Positions 27,241 through 36,355 of a DNA stretch of 64,000 nucleotides are shown piece after piece. Where the stretch lies: NCBI RefSeq assembly GCF_000226565.1, contig NC_016041.1, positions 1,922,001-1,986,000 on the forward strand, read 5' to 3'. This stretch comes from Glaciecola nitratireducens FR1064 (GTDB lineage Bacteria > Pseudomonadota > Gammaproteobacteria > Enterobacterales > Alteromonadaceae). The notes under the pieces were generated by a model. The model was not told the origin of the DNA, searched no databases, and saw only the letters and a list, made by a program, of their open reading frames with translations. How positions within the stretch are numbered: the stretch's first letter is position 1; each line of letters begins with the position of its first letter. The position numbers and the translations under genes are program-made.

Positions 27241-28701
27241 TTAAAGCCTTTCTAATGTGTCCATCTCATTTCTAAATTGCTCTATCCTCGCTTTAATACG
27301 CTGCTTTTCCAAAAAGTCCATGCCGCTCTCGTTATAGGCAAACTGAAGTTCGTCAATGGCTTTAGGGTAGGCTAGTAACAATCCATATCTTTCAGCGCTG
27401 GCTTTGTACATTTGTCGCTTTTGTCCTGTCGCGGTATACGCTTCAATCAAGAGTGAATAAGCCAAGAAGTGCTCCGGATTGACTAATAATAGGTCGCGCA
27501 GTATCTGAATTGCTTCTGGGTATTGTTTCGCTTGAATCATTGCGTTTGCCAGATTCAACGCAAGGACCGAATTTTTAGGTTTGAATTGCCAAAGTGGCGT
27601 CAGCATTTTAACTGCCGCTTTTGGGTTTTGTTGCGCAATTAACACGTCGGTCATTGCATCTAAGTAAAATAAATTTTCTGGGTCTTCATTCAACAAATCA
27701 GTCAAAATTTGCGATGCAGATGCATACTGTTCACTTTCAAAATAAGATAACGCTAGACCATATAGCGCCGCTTCTCGAAAAACGTACTTTTTTTCTTGAA
27801 CCTGATAACCGAAATAATTTATGTTTCGAAGTGGATTGCCTTCGTATCGTGCGATTATCCGTGCCTTAACTAAGCTGAAATTTAAACTGGCAGGTATATT
27901 TCGGGTACCATAAGTAGCGGCTCTAGCGCGTGTTTCAGAAATCCTGTTTTCCGGAACTGGGTGAGTTCGTAAAAATTCGAGTTGACTGCTTTGACCGCGA
28001 GATTGCTGCGCTAATTTAGAGAAAAAAGCGGGGGCACCAGCAGGATCGAACCCAGCTCTGGCTAGCATTGAGATTCCTATATTATCGGCTTCCTGCTCCA
28101 TGCTTCTGGTGTAATTAATTCGACCTTGAGCCGCACCTGCATTACCTGCGCTGATTGCTGCGAGCCCGGCTTCAGGGTCTGCCATTGCAATCAGAATACC
28201 GCCTATTAGCGATGCTATTTGCAACGGCGCGCTGCGTTTTTGCGCCTGACTGGCGCGAGCAAGGTGGCGTTGTGTAACATGTGCTACTTCGTGTGCGAAC
28301 ACCGAGGCTAACTCGCTCTCTGAATCAGCCTGAGTAATTAAGCCGGAATGAATGCCAACGTGTCCACCAAAAAACGCAAATGCGTTGATAGTAGCGTTGT
28401 TAATCATGAAGAATGAAAAGGGGAATTTTGCACTCTCTGCCTCGATTACTAATTTGTTTCCCAGATCCTGAATATATTCATTAATAACGGGATCGTGAAC
28501 AATCGGAGCTTGTCCCCGCAATTGGCGCATGACAGCCTTTCCGACCTGCACCTCTTTGTCAATCGTTAAGGTGTCAGAAGCAACAACGCCAATTTCCGGC
28601 AATTGATTTTTGTTGCTATCGACAGATTGAGCATTGCTAATAAGGGGTAACAATAAACAACTGACGGCGATAAATATTTTTTTAGTTAAATTCATACTCA
28701 T
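27241..28701 (-). CDS. bepA: Beta-barrel assembly-enhancing protease BepA (M48)
   Basis: 486 residues (E. coli 487): a signal peptide (1-25), an M48 metallopeptidase domain with AHEVAHVTQRH (His137, Glu138, His141) and the third ligand Glu in SMEQEADNIGI, then a C-terminal TPR domain (repeats from ~300 on). BepA is periplasmic, promotes LptD maturation and degrades misfolded outer-membrane proteins. It is divergent from perM, as E. coli bepA (yfgC) is from perM (yfgO). Confidence 0.94.
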   Translation of the reverse strand: MSMNLTKKIFIAVSCLLLPLISNAQSVDSNKNQLPEIGVVASDTLTIDKEVQVGKAVMRQLRGQAPIVHDPVINEYIQDLGNKLVIEAESAKFPFSFFMINNATINAFAFFGGHVGIHSGLITQADSESELASVFAHEVAHVTQRHLARASQAQKRSAPLQIASLIGGILIAMADPEAGLAAISAGNAGAAQGRINYTRSMEQEADNIGISMLARAGFDPAGAPAFFSKLAQQSRGQSSQLEFLRTHPVPENRISETRARAATYGTRNIPASLNFSLVKARIIARYEGNPLRNINYFGYQVQEKKYVFREAALYGLALSYFESEQYASASQILTDLLNEDPENLFYLDAMTDVLIAQQNPKAAVKMLTPLWQFKPKNSVLALNLANAMIQAKQYPEAIQILRDLLLVNPEHFLAYSLLIEAYTATGQKRQMYKASAERYGLLLAYPKAIDELQFAYNESGMDFLEKQRIKARIEQFRNEMDTLERL

Positions 28702-28858
28702 GTTTTGTTTCTAATTGTCCCTAACGTCACGTTTGATATATACGATACATAGACCGTTATAGCACAATATAGTTTCACTTTATCTGGTTTTAAGTCGAAA
28801 CAAGGTTTACCATAATTGCAATTAACTAAAAAATCAAAGAGAAGGATAGAGACCCCTT

Positions 28859-29947
28859 ATGTTTGGCGTTTTTGATCGTTGGTATAAACGCAAGTTTTCA
28901 GACCCTAATGCAATGATGTTATTGATGTTAATCATTGTTACCACAGTTGTTTTACTTGTGTGGGGCGGTATTTTGATGCCGGTCATTGTCGCTGCTATTA
29001 TTGCGTATTTATTAGACTGGCCTGTGACTCACTTACACAAGCGCGGCATTAATAGAACTCTAGCCACCTCTATTACACTCATTATCTTCATTCTAATTAG
29101 TATACTTATGCTCGTTGGCTTGGTGCCTATCATCAGCAAGCAAAGCGTTAATCTTGTGCAAGAATTACCCCTGATCTGGGATTCAGCGCAAAAGTGGCTT
29201 GCTAGCTTGCCCCAGAAGTACCCTGATGTGATTGAAGTTGACTATATCAAAAATACGATGGCGACAGTCAATCAACGTATCGTTGGTATTGGCCAACAAG
29301 TTATCAGTATTTCCGTCAGTTCAATAGGCAACGTAGCTGCATTGTTGATTTACATGATACTAGTGCCGCTAATGGTTTTTTTCATGCTAAAAGACAAAGA
29401 ACTGTTTCTTAAGAGCATTTCAAATATTTTGCCGAATGAGCGTCGTTTGATCACTCAGGTTGGTGAAGAAATGAATTTACAAATCGCTAATTATATTCGC
29501 GGAAAAGTCATCGAAATTTTAATTGTGGGTGGAGTAACCTCCGCTGCATTCACATTTATGGATCTACGTTATTCTTTGTTACTTGGAGTACTTGTCGGGT
29601 TCTCAGTTTTAATACCCTATATCGGTGCGGCTGTGGTTACGATCCCAGTAGCAATTGTTGCTTTGTTTCAATTCGGACTAACGCCTGAGTTTTGGTATTT
29701 GATGTTAGTCTATTCAATTATTCAGGCATTGGATGGTAATTTAATTGTACCTGTCTTGTTTTCTGAAGCCGTTAGTCTACATCCATTGTATATTATTATT
29801 GCGGTCCTCGTATTTGGCGGCATGTGGGGATTCTGGGGAGTGTTTTTTGCCATCCCTTTGGCGACTTTAGTGAAAGCCGTCATTACTGCTTGGTCATCGC
29901 CAATTCAAGTTGACGTTGCTCCTGAAGCTGGCACGGAAAAAATATAA
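28859..29947 (+). CDS. perM: AI-2E family transporter PerM
   Basis: 362 residues with about seven to eight membrane segments. This is the PerM/YfgO (AI-2 exporter family) type: AYLLDWPVTHLHKRGINR near the start and VPLMVFFMLKDKELFLK, LIPYIGAAVVTIPVA and NLIVPVLFSEAVSLHP later. E. coli PerM is a putative permease; substrate is uncertain. Location next to bepA is conserved. A strong terminator follows. Confidence 0.9.
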   Translation: MFGVFDRWYKRKFSDPNAMMLLMLIIVTTVVLLVWGGILMPVIVAAIIAYLLDWPVTHLHKRGINRTLATSITLIIFILISILMLVGLVPIISKQSVNLVQELPLIWDSAQKWLASLPQKYPDVIEVDYIKNTMATVNQRIVGIGQQVISISVSSIGNVAALLIYMILVPLMVFFMLKDKELFLKSISNILPNERRLITQVGEEMNLQIANYIRGKVIEILIVGGVTSAAFTFMDLRYSLLLGVLVGFSVLIPYIGAAVVTIPVAIVALFQFGLTPEFWYLMLVYSIIQALDGNLIVPVLFSEAVSLHPLYIIIAVLVFGGMWGFWGVFFAIPLATLVKAVITAWSSPIQVDVAPEAGTEKI

Positions 29948-29968
29948 ATCAAAATTTGCAGTAAAAAA

Positions 29969-29990
29969 AAGACGGTCAACTGACCGTCTT
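29969..29990. terminator. Bidirectional rho-independent terminator
   Basis: AAGACGGTCA and TGACCGTCTT form a 10-bp stem with a 2-base loop, A run on the left and TTTCTC on the right, between convergent perM and bcp. Confidence 0.85.
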
Positions 29991-30007
29991 TCTCACTAAC
30001 ACTGACA

Positions 30008-30469
30008 CTATGCCAACAAATCTAAAACCACTTGATGGTGTTCTTTCGTTTTAAATTTATCCAACACGTGACTGATAACACCGCTCTCGTCAATGAGAAA
30101 ACTCAGTCGATGGATGCCGTCATATTCTTTGCCCATGAATTTTTTCAAACCCCATACGCCAAATGCATCTGCTACGGCATGGTCTTCGTCGCTGAGCAGA
30201 GTGAAGTTCAACGATTCTTTTTCAATAAATTTAGGTAGCCTTTTTACGGCGTCAGGGCTAATTCCGAGTACAACGACATTGTGTCTGTCCAATTCGCTCT
30301 TGATATCGCGTAAACCCTGAGCTTGAATGGTACAGCCAGGCGTCATTGCCTTAGGGTAAAAATAAACCAATACTTTTTTACCTGAAAAGTCAGATAGCGA
30401 TACAGCCTCATCAGACTGGTTTTGTAGTGTAAATAGGGGAGCTTTATCACCAGCTTTCAATGTGTTCAT
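30008..30469 (-). CDS. bcp: Peroxiredoxin Bcp (thioredoxin-dependent thiol peroxidase), one-Cys form
   Basis: 153 residues. The peroxidatic site is YPKAMTPGCTIQAQGLRD with Cys46; E. coli Bcp has a second, resolving Cys five residues later, here replaced by Gln51 (codon CAG). The rest is close to E. coli Bcp, including NFTLLSDEDH and YDGIHRLSFLID. It reduces peroxides; without the resolving Cys it would need another thiol to complete the cycle. The start overlaps the gcvR 3' end by 23 bases, matching the gcvR-bcp pair of E. coli. Confidence 0.93.
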   Translation of the reverse strand: MNTLKAGDKAPLFTLQNQSDEAVSLSDFSGKKVLVYFYPKAMTPGCTIQAQGLRDIKSELDRHNVVVLGISPDAVKRLPKFIEKESLNFTLLSDEDHAVADAFGVWGLKKFMGKEYDGIHRLSFLIDESGVISHVLDKFKTKEHHQVVLDLLA

Positions 30470-31007
30470 TTTCTTCCTTTATTTCGTTGTGCGTTACTTT
30501 GCCAGATAAGCCAAGATTACACATCAGTTGTTTTATCTCTTCATCGAAACTAACTAAATCTAATTCTTTCATGGCACTGAGTACCATTTTACATTTTACA
30601 TTTTCGACATTGGTGGTTTTGTCGATGAAGGTACGCTGTCTAAATGCGCTGACAGAAACTTGTCGCTCTGCAAGAAAGCCAGTTACCTTTTTTATAATGC
30701 CTTTAGCATCTTCGCCAGAAAACTCTAAATTGATAAGTTGTTCTAAGTTCTGCTTAGCGTGCCCACTTGTACGTTTTATCATAGACAGCAGATCATGCTG
30801 CATGCAAAGGGTAGAAAGCTGTAATTCTAATTTAGTGATAGCTGATTGGGTTCCTTCAACGATCATAGACAGCGAAAAGTCTCTACCATAAATGGCGTGA
30901 CGACTGTCAAGGATGTTGCAGCATTTGTCGTGCACGCAGGCACTGATTTCACTTAGAATGCCTAACTTGTCCGTACCTAAAATATTAACGATAACCTGTT
31001 GCTTCAT
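30447..31007 (-). CDS. gcvR: Glycine cleavage system transcriptional repressor GcvR
   Basis: 186 residues with two ACT-type domains, as in E. coli GcvR (190), which binds GcvA and represses the gcv operon when glycine is low. The start ATG at 31007 gives MKQQVIVNILGTDKLGILSEIS, the expected N-terminus; the frame is open upstream to 31163 but is not coding. It is divergent from dapA and overlaps bcp, as in E. coli. Confidence 0.9.
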   Translation of the reverse strand: MKQQVIVNILGTDKLGILSEISACVHDKCCNILDSRHAIYGRDFSLSMIVEGTQSAITKLELQLSTLCMQHDLLSMIKRTSGHAKQNLEQLINLEFSGEDAKGIIKKVTGFLAERQVSVSAFRQRTFIDKTTNVENVKCKMVLSAMKELDLVSFDEEIKQLMCNLGLSGKVTHNEIKEENEHIESW

Positions 31008-31188
31008 ATCAAAACTGTACTCATAAATAAGAGCGTGGATTTTAGCACAAGAAAAAATTAAGGAACATTGTTGCTTAAAATATGTGCATACACTAAATAT
31101 TATAAAAAAATGTAATAGCTTAGGCTTTATCTGCTTGTGTTTATTGCCCGTGAACACTAACATGTCGGGCAGATTTAAAGGGGGAATA

Positions 31189-32067
31189 ATGTTTAAAGGA
31201 AGTTATGTTGCATTAGTAACACCTATGCTGCCGGATGGTAAGATAGATGTTCCTAGTCTGAAAAGGTTAGTTGAGTTTCATTTGAATAATGGCACGCATG
31301 GAATTGTCGCTGTTGGAACAACCGGTGAGTCAGCGACGCTGCCGTTTCAAGAACATATTGATGTGGTTAAATTGATAATTGAATTTGTTGATAAAAAGAT
31401 ACCTGTAATTGCAGGCAGTGGCGCGAATTCGACAGCAGAAGCCATATTTTTGAGTGAACAAATGTCGGGCCTCGGCGTTGACGGATTTTTAAGTGTCGTT
31501 CCGTATTACAACAAACCACAACAGGCGGGCATGGTCGCTCATTTTAATGCAATAGCTGACGCAACAGATATTCCTTTGATATTGTACAACGTCCCTGGGC
31601 GGACGGTTGCTGACATGCTGCCAGAAACCGTGGCTGAGTTAGCCAAGCATAAGAATATTGTCGGCATTAAAGATGCAACTGGTGACTTATCTCGCTTAGA
31701 ACAGACAAAAAAGATGGTTGCTGATGATTTTCTATTTTTCAGTGGTGATGACGAATCAGGCTGCAACTTTATGTGTAAGGGTGGAGACGGCGTTATATCT
31801 GTAACGGCAAACATCACCCCGAAAATTATGAGCGATATGTGTGAGGCTGCGTTAAGCGGTGACTTCGAGTTATCGCAGCAATTAAATAAACAAGTAATCG
31901 ATTTACATCGGGTTTTGTTCGTTGAACCAAACCCGGTAATCCCTAAGTGGGCATTATATAAAATGGGTATCATCGATGATGCTTTTTTGCGACTTCCAAT
32001 GGTTTTACCTGAACTTAATAGCAAAAAAGCAATCGAAGAAGCTCTCAGTGCGTTGAATTTAATTTAG
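31189..32067 (+). CDS. dapA: 4-hydroxy-tetrahydrodipicolinate synthase
   Basis: 292 residues, as in E. coli. DapA condenses pyruvate with aspartate semialdehyde toward lysine and diaminopimelate. GTTGESATL, the Tyr of PYYNKPQQ and LYNVPGRT, and the Schiff-base Lys in GIKDATGDL are all present. The start at 31189 has AAAGGGGGA close by; the open frame to 31084 lacks these. It leads the dapA-bamC-purC series. Confidence 0.97.
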   Translation: MFKGSYVALVTPMLPDGKIDVPSLKRLVEFHLNNGTHGIVAVGTTGESATLPFQEHIDVVKLIIEFVDKKIPVIAGSGANSTAEAIFLSEQMSGLGVDGFLSVVPYYNKPQQAGMVAHFNAIADATDIPLILYNVPGRTVADMLPETVAELAKHKNIVGIKDATGDLSRLEQTKKMVADDFLFFSGDDESGCNFMCKGGDGVISVTANITPKIMSDMCEAALSGDFELSQQLNKQVIDLHRVLFVEPNPVIPKWALYKMGIIDDAFLRLPMVLPELNSKKAIEEALSALNLI

Positions 32068-32078
32068 TTAGGTTTTGA

Positions 32079-33179
32079 ATGAAATATAAAGTGGTAGGTT
32101 TAGGCCTTGTGGCATTTGCGATAGCTGGATGTGCGGGTAAGGAAGAGCGTGAAATTGCATCAGGAAGTTTTGAGTACTTGGAGGCAGCGCAGCACAAGTC
32201 CTTAGATGTACCTGAAGATTTTGATTCCCCAAATTATTCTCAACGATATATCTTGCCTGATGTAGGTGAGAACGCACCGAAAGATTTAAAGGGAAAAAAA
32301 CTAAAGGTAACACCACCATCACTAATATTACCTCTGGTAGCAGGAACCCATGTTGAAGAAGGGTCAGAGGACGCTAAAGTTCTTTTTGACCAAGTTAATG
32401 ACAACGAACCTTTGCAGAAAACAGTGTGGGACACGGTATTAACTTATCTTGAAAAAAGCAGCGTGGGCGTTGAGAAATTCGAAAAAGAAAATAACATTTT
32501 AGTTACCGATTGGGTTACAGAGATACGTGAAGTACCGTCTAGTTGGTATGACTTTACTGATAACTTAGTGACAGTGAAGAAAAAGTTTAAATTCACTATG
32601 ACTTTGGCGCCACATGGCAGAACAGCTGCACTTAGAACAGAGCTCGTTGATTATGTAGATGAGCAAGGTCGAGCAGCTTTGGATCAGGTAGACCTTATTA
32701 GTAAACGCACAGCTGAATCAAATTTTTTGAATAACGTTATTACCGAATATGACTTTGGAATTCGTCTTGCAAATACCCAACGTATTGCCAAAATACGCCA
32801 AGGTTTTAACACCGATATGGGCTTTGATGCCGACGGCAATCCAGCGTTTGTGGTAGATGCTGTGTATGAAAATACGTGGCCTCGCTTGCTGCTTGTTTTG
32901 CGTAAAATGGGCTTTGATGTAAAAGATTTAGACCAATCTACAGGGCTTTTGTTCGTTCAATACAACGGTATTGAAAGCTCATGGTGGTCAGGACTTTTTG
33001 GCTCTGAAGATAAATTAGACATTGAAAAAAACGAGTACCGTCTGCAGTTAGGTGGGGTTGGCGAAAAAACAACAGTGACTTTCATGGATAATGAAAGCAA
33101 GCCGTTTGACGCTAAAAGAATCACAAAAATATTTGCGCCATTTAAAGACTTTATGGGCAATGAAGATTTAGATATTTAG
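32079..33179 (+). CDS. bamC: Outer-membrane assembly lipoprotein BamC
   Basis: 366 residues with a lipoprotein signal ending at IAGC (Cys18). BamC is a non-essential part of the BAM complex that inserts outer-membrane proteins. It has the unstructured N-terminal segment with [20 protein letters not shown], which in E. coli lies against BamD, and two helix-grip domains. It lies 11 bases after dapA and 17 before purC, the E. coli order. Confidence 0.93.
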   Translation: MKYKVVGLGLVAFAIAGCAGKEEREIASGSFEYLEAAQHKSLDVPEDFDSPNYSQRYILPDVGENAPKDLKGKKLKVTPPSLILPLVAGTHVEEGSEDAKVLFDQVNDNEPLQKTVWDTVLTYLEKSSVGVEKFEKENNILVTDWVTEIREVPSSWYDFTDNLVTVKKKFKFTMTLAPHGRTAALRTELVDYVDEQGRAALDQVDLISKRTAESNFLNNVITEYDFGIRLANTQRIAKIRQGFNTDMGFDADGNPAFVVDAVYENTWPRLLLVLRKMGFDVKDLDQSTGLLFVQYNGIESSWWSGLFGSEDKLDIEKNEYRLQLGGVGEKTTVTFMDNESKPFDAKRITKIFAPFKDFMGNEDLDI

Positions 33180-33196
33180 GCTTAGGAATTCTTTGT

Positions 33197-33907
33197 ATGC
33201 AAAAACGAGATGAATTATATCGTGGTAAAGCGAAAACAGTTTTTTTAACTGACGAAGCTGACAAGCTGGTTTTATATTTTAGAAATGACACTTCGGCTTT
33301 TGACGGAGAAAAAATTGAACAACTTGAGCGTAAAGGCGAAGTTAATAATAAATTTAATCATTTCATCATGCAAAAGCTGGAAGCCGCTGGAATAAAAACG
33401 CAGGTAGAGTCGTTGCTTTCAGACACTGAATGTGTTGTAAAAAAACTGAATATGATCCCTGTCGAATGTGTGGTGAGGAACATTGCCGCGGGCTCAATGG
33501 TTCGCAGGCTTGGAGTGGAGGAGGGACTTGTTTTAGACCCTCCGACGTTTGAGTTTTTTTTGAAAAATGATGCGCTCCACGATCCAATGGTGAATGATTA
33601 CCACATAACAGCATTTGGTTGGGCCACACAAGAACAAATCGACGAAATGAAACGCCTGACCTTTGCGGTTAACGACGTCCTAAAACCGTTATTTGAAAAA
33701 GGCGGAATGTTACTTGTAGATTACAAATTAGAATTTGGTCTATGTAACGGCGAGTTAATTTTGGGCGACGAGTTTACCCCTGACGGCTGCCGCCTGTGGG
33801 ATAAGGAAACGCGCAAAAAGTTGGATAAAGACAGATTTAGACAGGGTTTAGGTTCAGTCGTTGAATCGTATATCGAAGTTGCTAAAAGGATTGGCCTCGA
33901 CCTGTAG
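33197..33907 (+). CDS. purC: Phosphoribosylaminoimidazole-succinocarboxamide synthase
   Basis: 236 residues (E. coli 237). PurC joins aspartate to CAIR in purine synthesis. [12 protein letters not shown] at the start (ATP loop), [13 protein letters not shown] and the [11 protein letters not shown] motif (catalytic acidic residues) are present. It closes the dapA-bamC-purC series and is followed by a terminator. Confidence 0.97.
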   Translation: MQKRDELYRGKAKTVFLTDEADKLVLYFRNDTSAFDGEKIEQLERKGEVNNKFNHFIMQKLEAAGIKTQVESLLSDTECVVKKLNMIPVECVVRNIAAGSMVRRLGVEEGLVLDPPTFEFFLKNDALHDPMVNDYHITAFGWATQEQIDEMKRLTFAVNDVLKPLFEKGGMLLVDYKLEFGLCNGELILGDEFTPDGCRLWDKETRKKLDKDRFRQGLGSVVESYIEVAKRIGLDL

Positions 33908-33931
33908 CTGCTTCCCAATAATGATTGCCAT

Positions 33932-33960
33932 AAAAGAGTACCTGAAGGTGCTCTTTTTTT
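33932..33960 (+). terminator. Rho-independent terminator after purC
   Basis: AAAAGAGTACC and GGTGCTCTTTT form a stem (one G-T pair) around TGAA, followed by seven to eight T. The next gene's ribosome site (AAGGAA) follows directly. Confidence 0.85.
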
Positions 33961-33971
33961 AAGGAAAAAAT

Positions 33972-34754
33972 ATGATTAGAAAACGTTTATTAGTAATTGC
34001 CGCCATCTCAAGTATGTTGAGCAGCGTCACTTATGCGCAGGAGAGTGACCTACAACAAGTAGAGAACAATTTGAAGAGCGTAAATGCACAATTTGCAAAT
34101 TCTGCAGTTGTCGTAATGCGTGAATTGAGTGATGAAAAGCTGCCCGGTTTATACGAAGTAACCATCGACGGTCAATCGCTTGTGGTTACAAAAGATGGTA
34201 CAAGAGCAGTTTTAGGAGAGCTGTTTGATCTGCAAAAAATGATCAACCTGACTCGAATAGAAAAGCAGAAAGGACAATTAGTGCTTGTTCAACAAGAGAT
34301 TGCAAAGCTAAGTGAGAGTGATTTAGTCACTTATCCTGCAAAAGGCAAATCAATAGGCCAACTTTATGTGTTTTCAGATACTACCTGCGGCTACTGCAAG
34401 AAACTGCATTTAGAAGTTGAAGATTATCAAAATGCAGGTATTGACGTGAAGTATATTCCGTATCCAAGAAGTCAATTAGTTGATGGTCAACCTGCATTTG
34501 AAAATATGAAACAGGTTATGTGTGCTAAAGACAAAACGGAGGCCATGACCAAAATCAAAGCGGGTACTGATAATGGCGAATTTGTGCAAGAAAGCTATAA
34601 CGCAGCCTGTGTTGAAAGTATCAGAAAAGGACAAATGGCTGGCCGTACTGTTGGATTAGAGGGCACCCCGTTCATGTATTTAACGAAAGGTGCTATTCAG
34701 ATAATTCCTGGATATCAATCTTCAGAGAATATCATTCCTTTGTTCACCAAATAA
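33972..34754 (+). CDS. dsbC: DsbC-family disulfide isomerase
   Basis: 260 residues: a signal peptide (1-22, ends TYAQ), a dimerisation domain and a thioredoxin fold with active site CGYC (139-142) and a structural pair of Cys in VMCAKD and NAACVES, the DsbC/DsbG pattern. It shuffles wrong disulfides in the periplasm, kept reduced by DsbD. It lies just after the purC terminator, so its promoter must be within or before that hairpin, or it depends on read-through. Confidence 0.88.
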   Translation: MIRKRLLVIAAISSMLSSVTYAQESDLQQVENNLKSVNAQFANSAVVVMRELSDEKLPGLYEVTIDGQSLVVTKDGTRAVLGELFDLQKMINLTRIEKQKGQLVLVQQEIAKLSESDLVTYPAKGKSIGQLYVFSDTTCGYCKKLHLEVEDYQNAGIDVKYIPYPRSQLVDGQPAFENMKQVMCAKDKTEAMTKIKAGTDNGEFVQESYNAACVESIRKGQMAGRTVGLEGTPFMYLTKGAIQIIPGYQSSENIIPLFTK

Positions 34755-34782
34755 ATTAATGCGTAATCTACAGGTTTAGCTT

Positions 34783-34845
34783 AAAACCGTTTATTGAGGA
34801 TATGGCTCCAGTGTTTACTGGCATTGATGCGATAGCGGTTTTTTT
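34783..34845 (+). terminator. Possible terminator after dsbC
   Basis: AAAACCG (34783-34789) can pair with CGGTTTT just before a run of seven T, enclosing an inner hairpin CCAGT-GTTT-ACTGG. The long branched form is unusual for a terminator. Confidence 0.4.
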
Positions 34846-34913
34846 GTATTAATATCTTTATTATCAGGCTTAGTGCGATATTAAGTTGCAATTGCTTAGA
34901 GTGCAGCTGGGGT

Positions 34914-35168
34914 TTAATAAAGTTTTATCTGTATGTCGCTAATGGGTTTGCAACAGCAGGGTAGGATTTCATCATCGTCGATAAATGCGAGTGGGTCCGT
35001 AAGGTACTCTACATCGCCTGAAATGAGTTTGGTGCGACACGCTCCGCAATAGCCCTCGCGGCAATGAAAGTGCACGTCAATGTTTTGTTGTTCGAGGTGA
35101 GACAACAACGAGTCTTCGTTATTTGAGCAATTAAAAGGGTCCGAGTCGTCGACTCGGACCTGATACAT
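34914..35168 (-). CDS. yfaE: 2Fe-2S ferredoxin, RNR cofactor-maintenance protein YfaE
   Basis: 84 residues from the ATG at 35168, exactly the E. coli YfaE length. Cluster ligands are C36, C41 and C44 (HCREGYCGACRTK) and a Cys near 71-73. YfaE regenerates the diferric-tyrosyl radical of NrdB. A GTG at 35186, just after the nrdB stop, would add six residues; neither start has a strong ribosome site, so coupling to nrdB translation is likely. Confidence 0.88.
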   Translation of the reverse strand: MYQVRVDDSDPFNCSNNEDSLLSHLEQQNIDVHFHCREGYCGACRTKLISGDVEYLTDPLAFIDDDEILPCCCKPISDIQIKLY

Positions 35169-35187
35169 TCCTGATTTTTCTGACACT

Positions 35188-36318
35188 TTAGAGTTCGAAT
35201 GCCTCGAAATCATCTGAGGCAACTTCACTGTCAATCTGACCAACGAGGTAGCTACTGATTTCAGTTTCCTGAGGAGCAACCTGCACGTTGTCAGAACTAA
35301 GGTAGTTATTCATCCAAGGTAGTGGGTTACTTTTTATATCAAATGGCTGTCCCATGCCAATTGCGGCCATTCTGTGGTTCGCAATGTATTCAACATACTG
35401 GCAGAGTATTTCCTCATTCAGTCCTAGCATTGAGCCATTCTTGAATAAGTAGTGTGCCCACTCTTTCTCTTGCTCGACCGCTTTCAAGAAAATAGCTTTT
35501 GCTTCTTCTTGGGATTCGGCAGCAATTTCAGCCATTTCCGGATCATCTTTACCTTTTGCCCACAAATTAAGAACGTGCTGGGTAGAGGTTAAGTGAATGT
35601 TTTCATCGCGCGCAATCAGGCGAATTATTTTGGAATTACCTTCCATTAATTCACGCTCAGCAAATGCGAACGTACATGCAAAGGAGACATAGAAACGAAT
35701 AGCCTCAAGTGCGTTAACTGAGTTCATGCATAAGTACAGCAGTTTTTTCAACTCACGCATGTTAATGACGTGAGTCTTGCCGTCAATTACGTACTCACCT
35801 TCGCCCTGTGTCTGCCACAACTGTGTGGCATAGATAAGATCGTCATAGTACTTTGAAATATCACTCGCGCGTTTCTTTATTTCTTCGTTTACAACGATGT
35901 CATCAAAAATGGCACTTGGGTCAGAAAAAAGATTACGTAAAATGTGCGTGTACGAACGTGAATGAATGGTTTCAAAGAAAGACCACGTTTCGATCCAAGT
36001 CTCTAACTCTGGAATTGAAACGATCGGCAAAAACGCAATGTTAGGGCTACGACCTTGAATCGAATCAAGCAAAGTTTGATACTTCAAATTTGACGTGAAA
36101 ATGTGTTTTTCCGCATCGGAGAGCTTTTGAAAATCCATACGGTCTTTGCTGACGTCCACTTCTTCTGGGCGCCAGAAAAACGATATTTGTTTTTCAATTA
36201 GCTTCTCAAAAATGGGATGCTTTTGTTGATCATAACGGGCAACGTTTACCGGGTTACCGAAAAACATAGGCTCAATCATCGTATTGTTGCTTTCTTGATT
36301 AAAGGTTGTGTATTTCAT
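35188..36318 (-). CDS. nrdB: Ribonucleotide reductase class Ia, beta subunit
   Basis: 376 residues, equal to E. coli NrdB. It holds the diiron-tyrosyl radical. [28 protein letters not shown] and [18 protein letters not shown] align with E. coli; iron ligands are in [14 protein letters not shown] and [12 protein letters not shown]. The ATG at 36318 is used because the homologue begins there, with AGGTGA upstream. It ends in the C-terminal tail that docks to NrdA. Operon nrdA-nrdB-yfaE. Confidence 0.96.
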   Translation of the reverse strand: MKYTTFNQESNNTMIEPMFFGNPVNVARYDQQKHPIFEKLIEKQISFFWRPEEVDVSKDRMDFQKLSDAEKHIFTSNLKYQTLLDSIQGRSPNIAFLPIVSIPELETWIETWSFFETIHSRSYTHILRNLFSDPSAIFDDIVVNEEIKKRASDISKYYDDLIYATQLWQTQGEGEYVIDGKTHVINMRELKKLLYLCMNSVNALEAIRFYVSFACTFAFAERELMEGNSKIIRLIARDENIHLTSTQHVLNLWAKGKDDPEMAEIAAESQEEAKAIFLKAVEQEKEWAHYLFKNGSMLGLNEEILCQYVEYIANHRMAAIGMGQPFDIKSNPLPWMNNYLSSDNVQVAPQETEISSYLVGQIDSEVASDDFEAFEL

Positions 36319-36355
36319 TGTTTTATTTTTCACCTATTGGTTTAATCAAATGAGT

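Noticed and set aside
31008-31188. Long N-terminal extensions of gcvR and dapA toward each other
   Set aside because: Homologues start at 31007 and 31189; the spacer reads as promoter DNA and the extensions lack family similarity.
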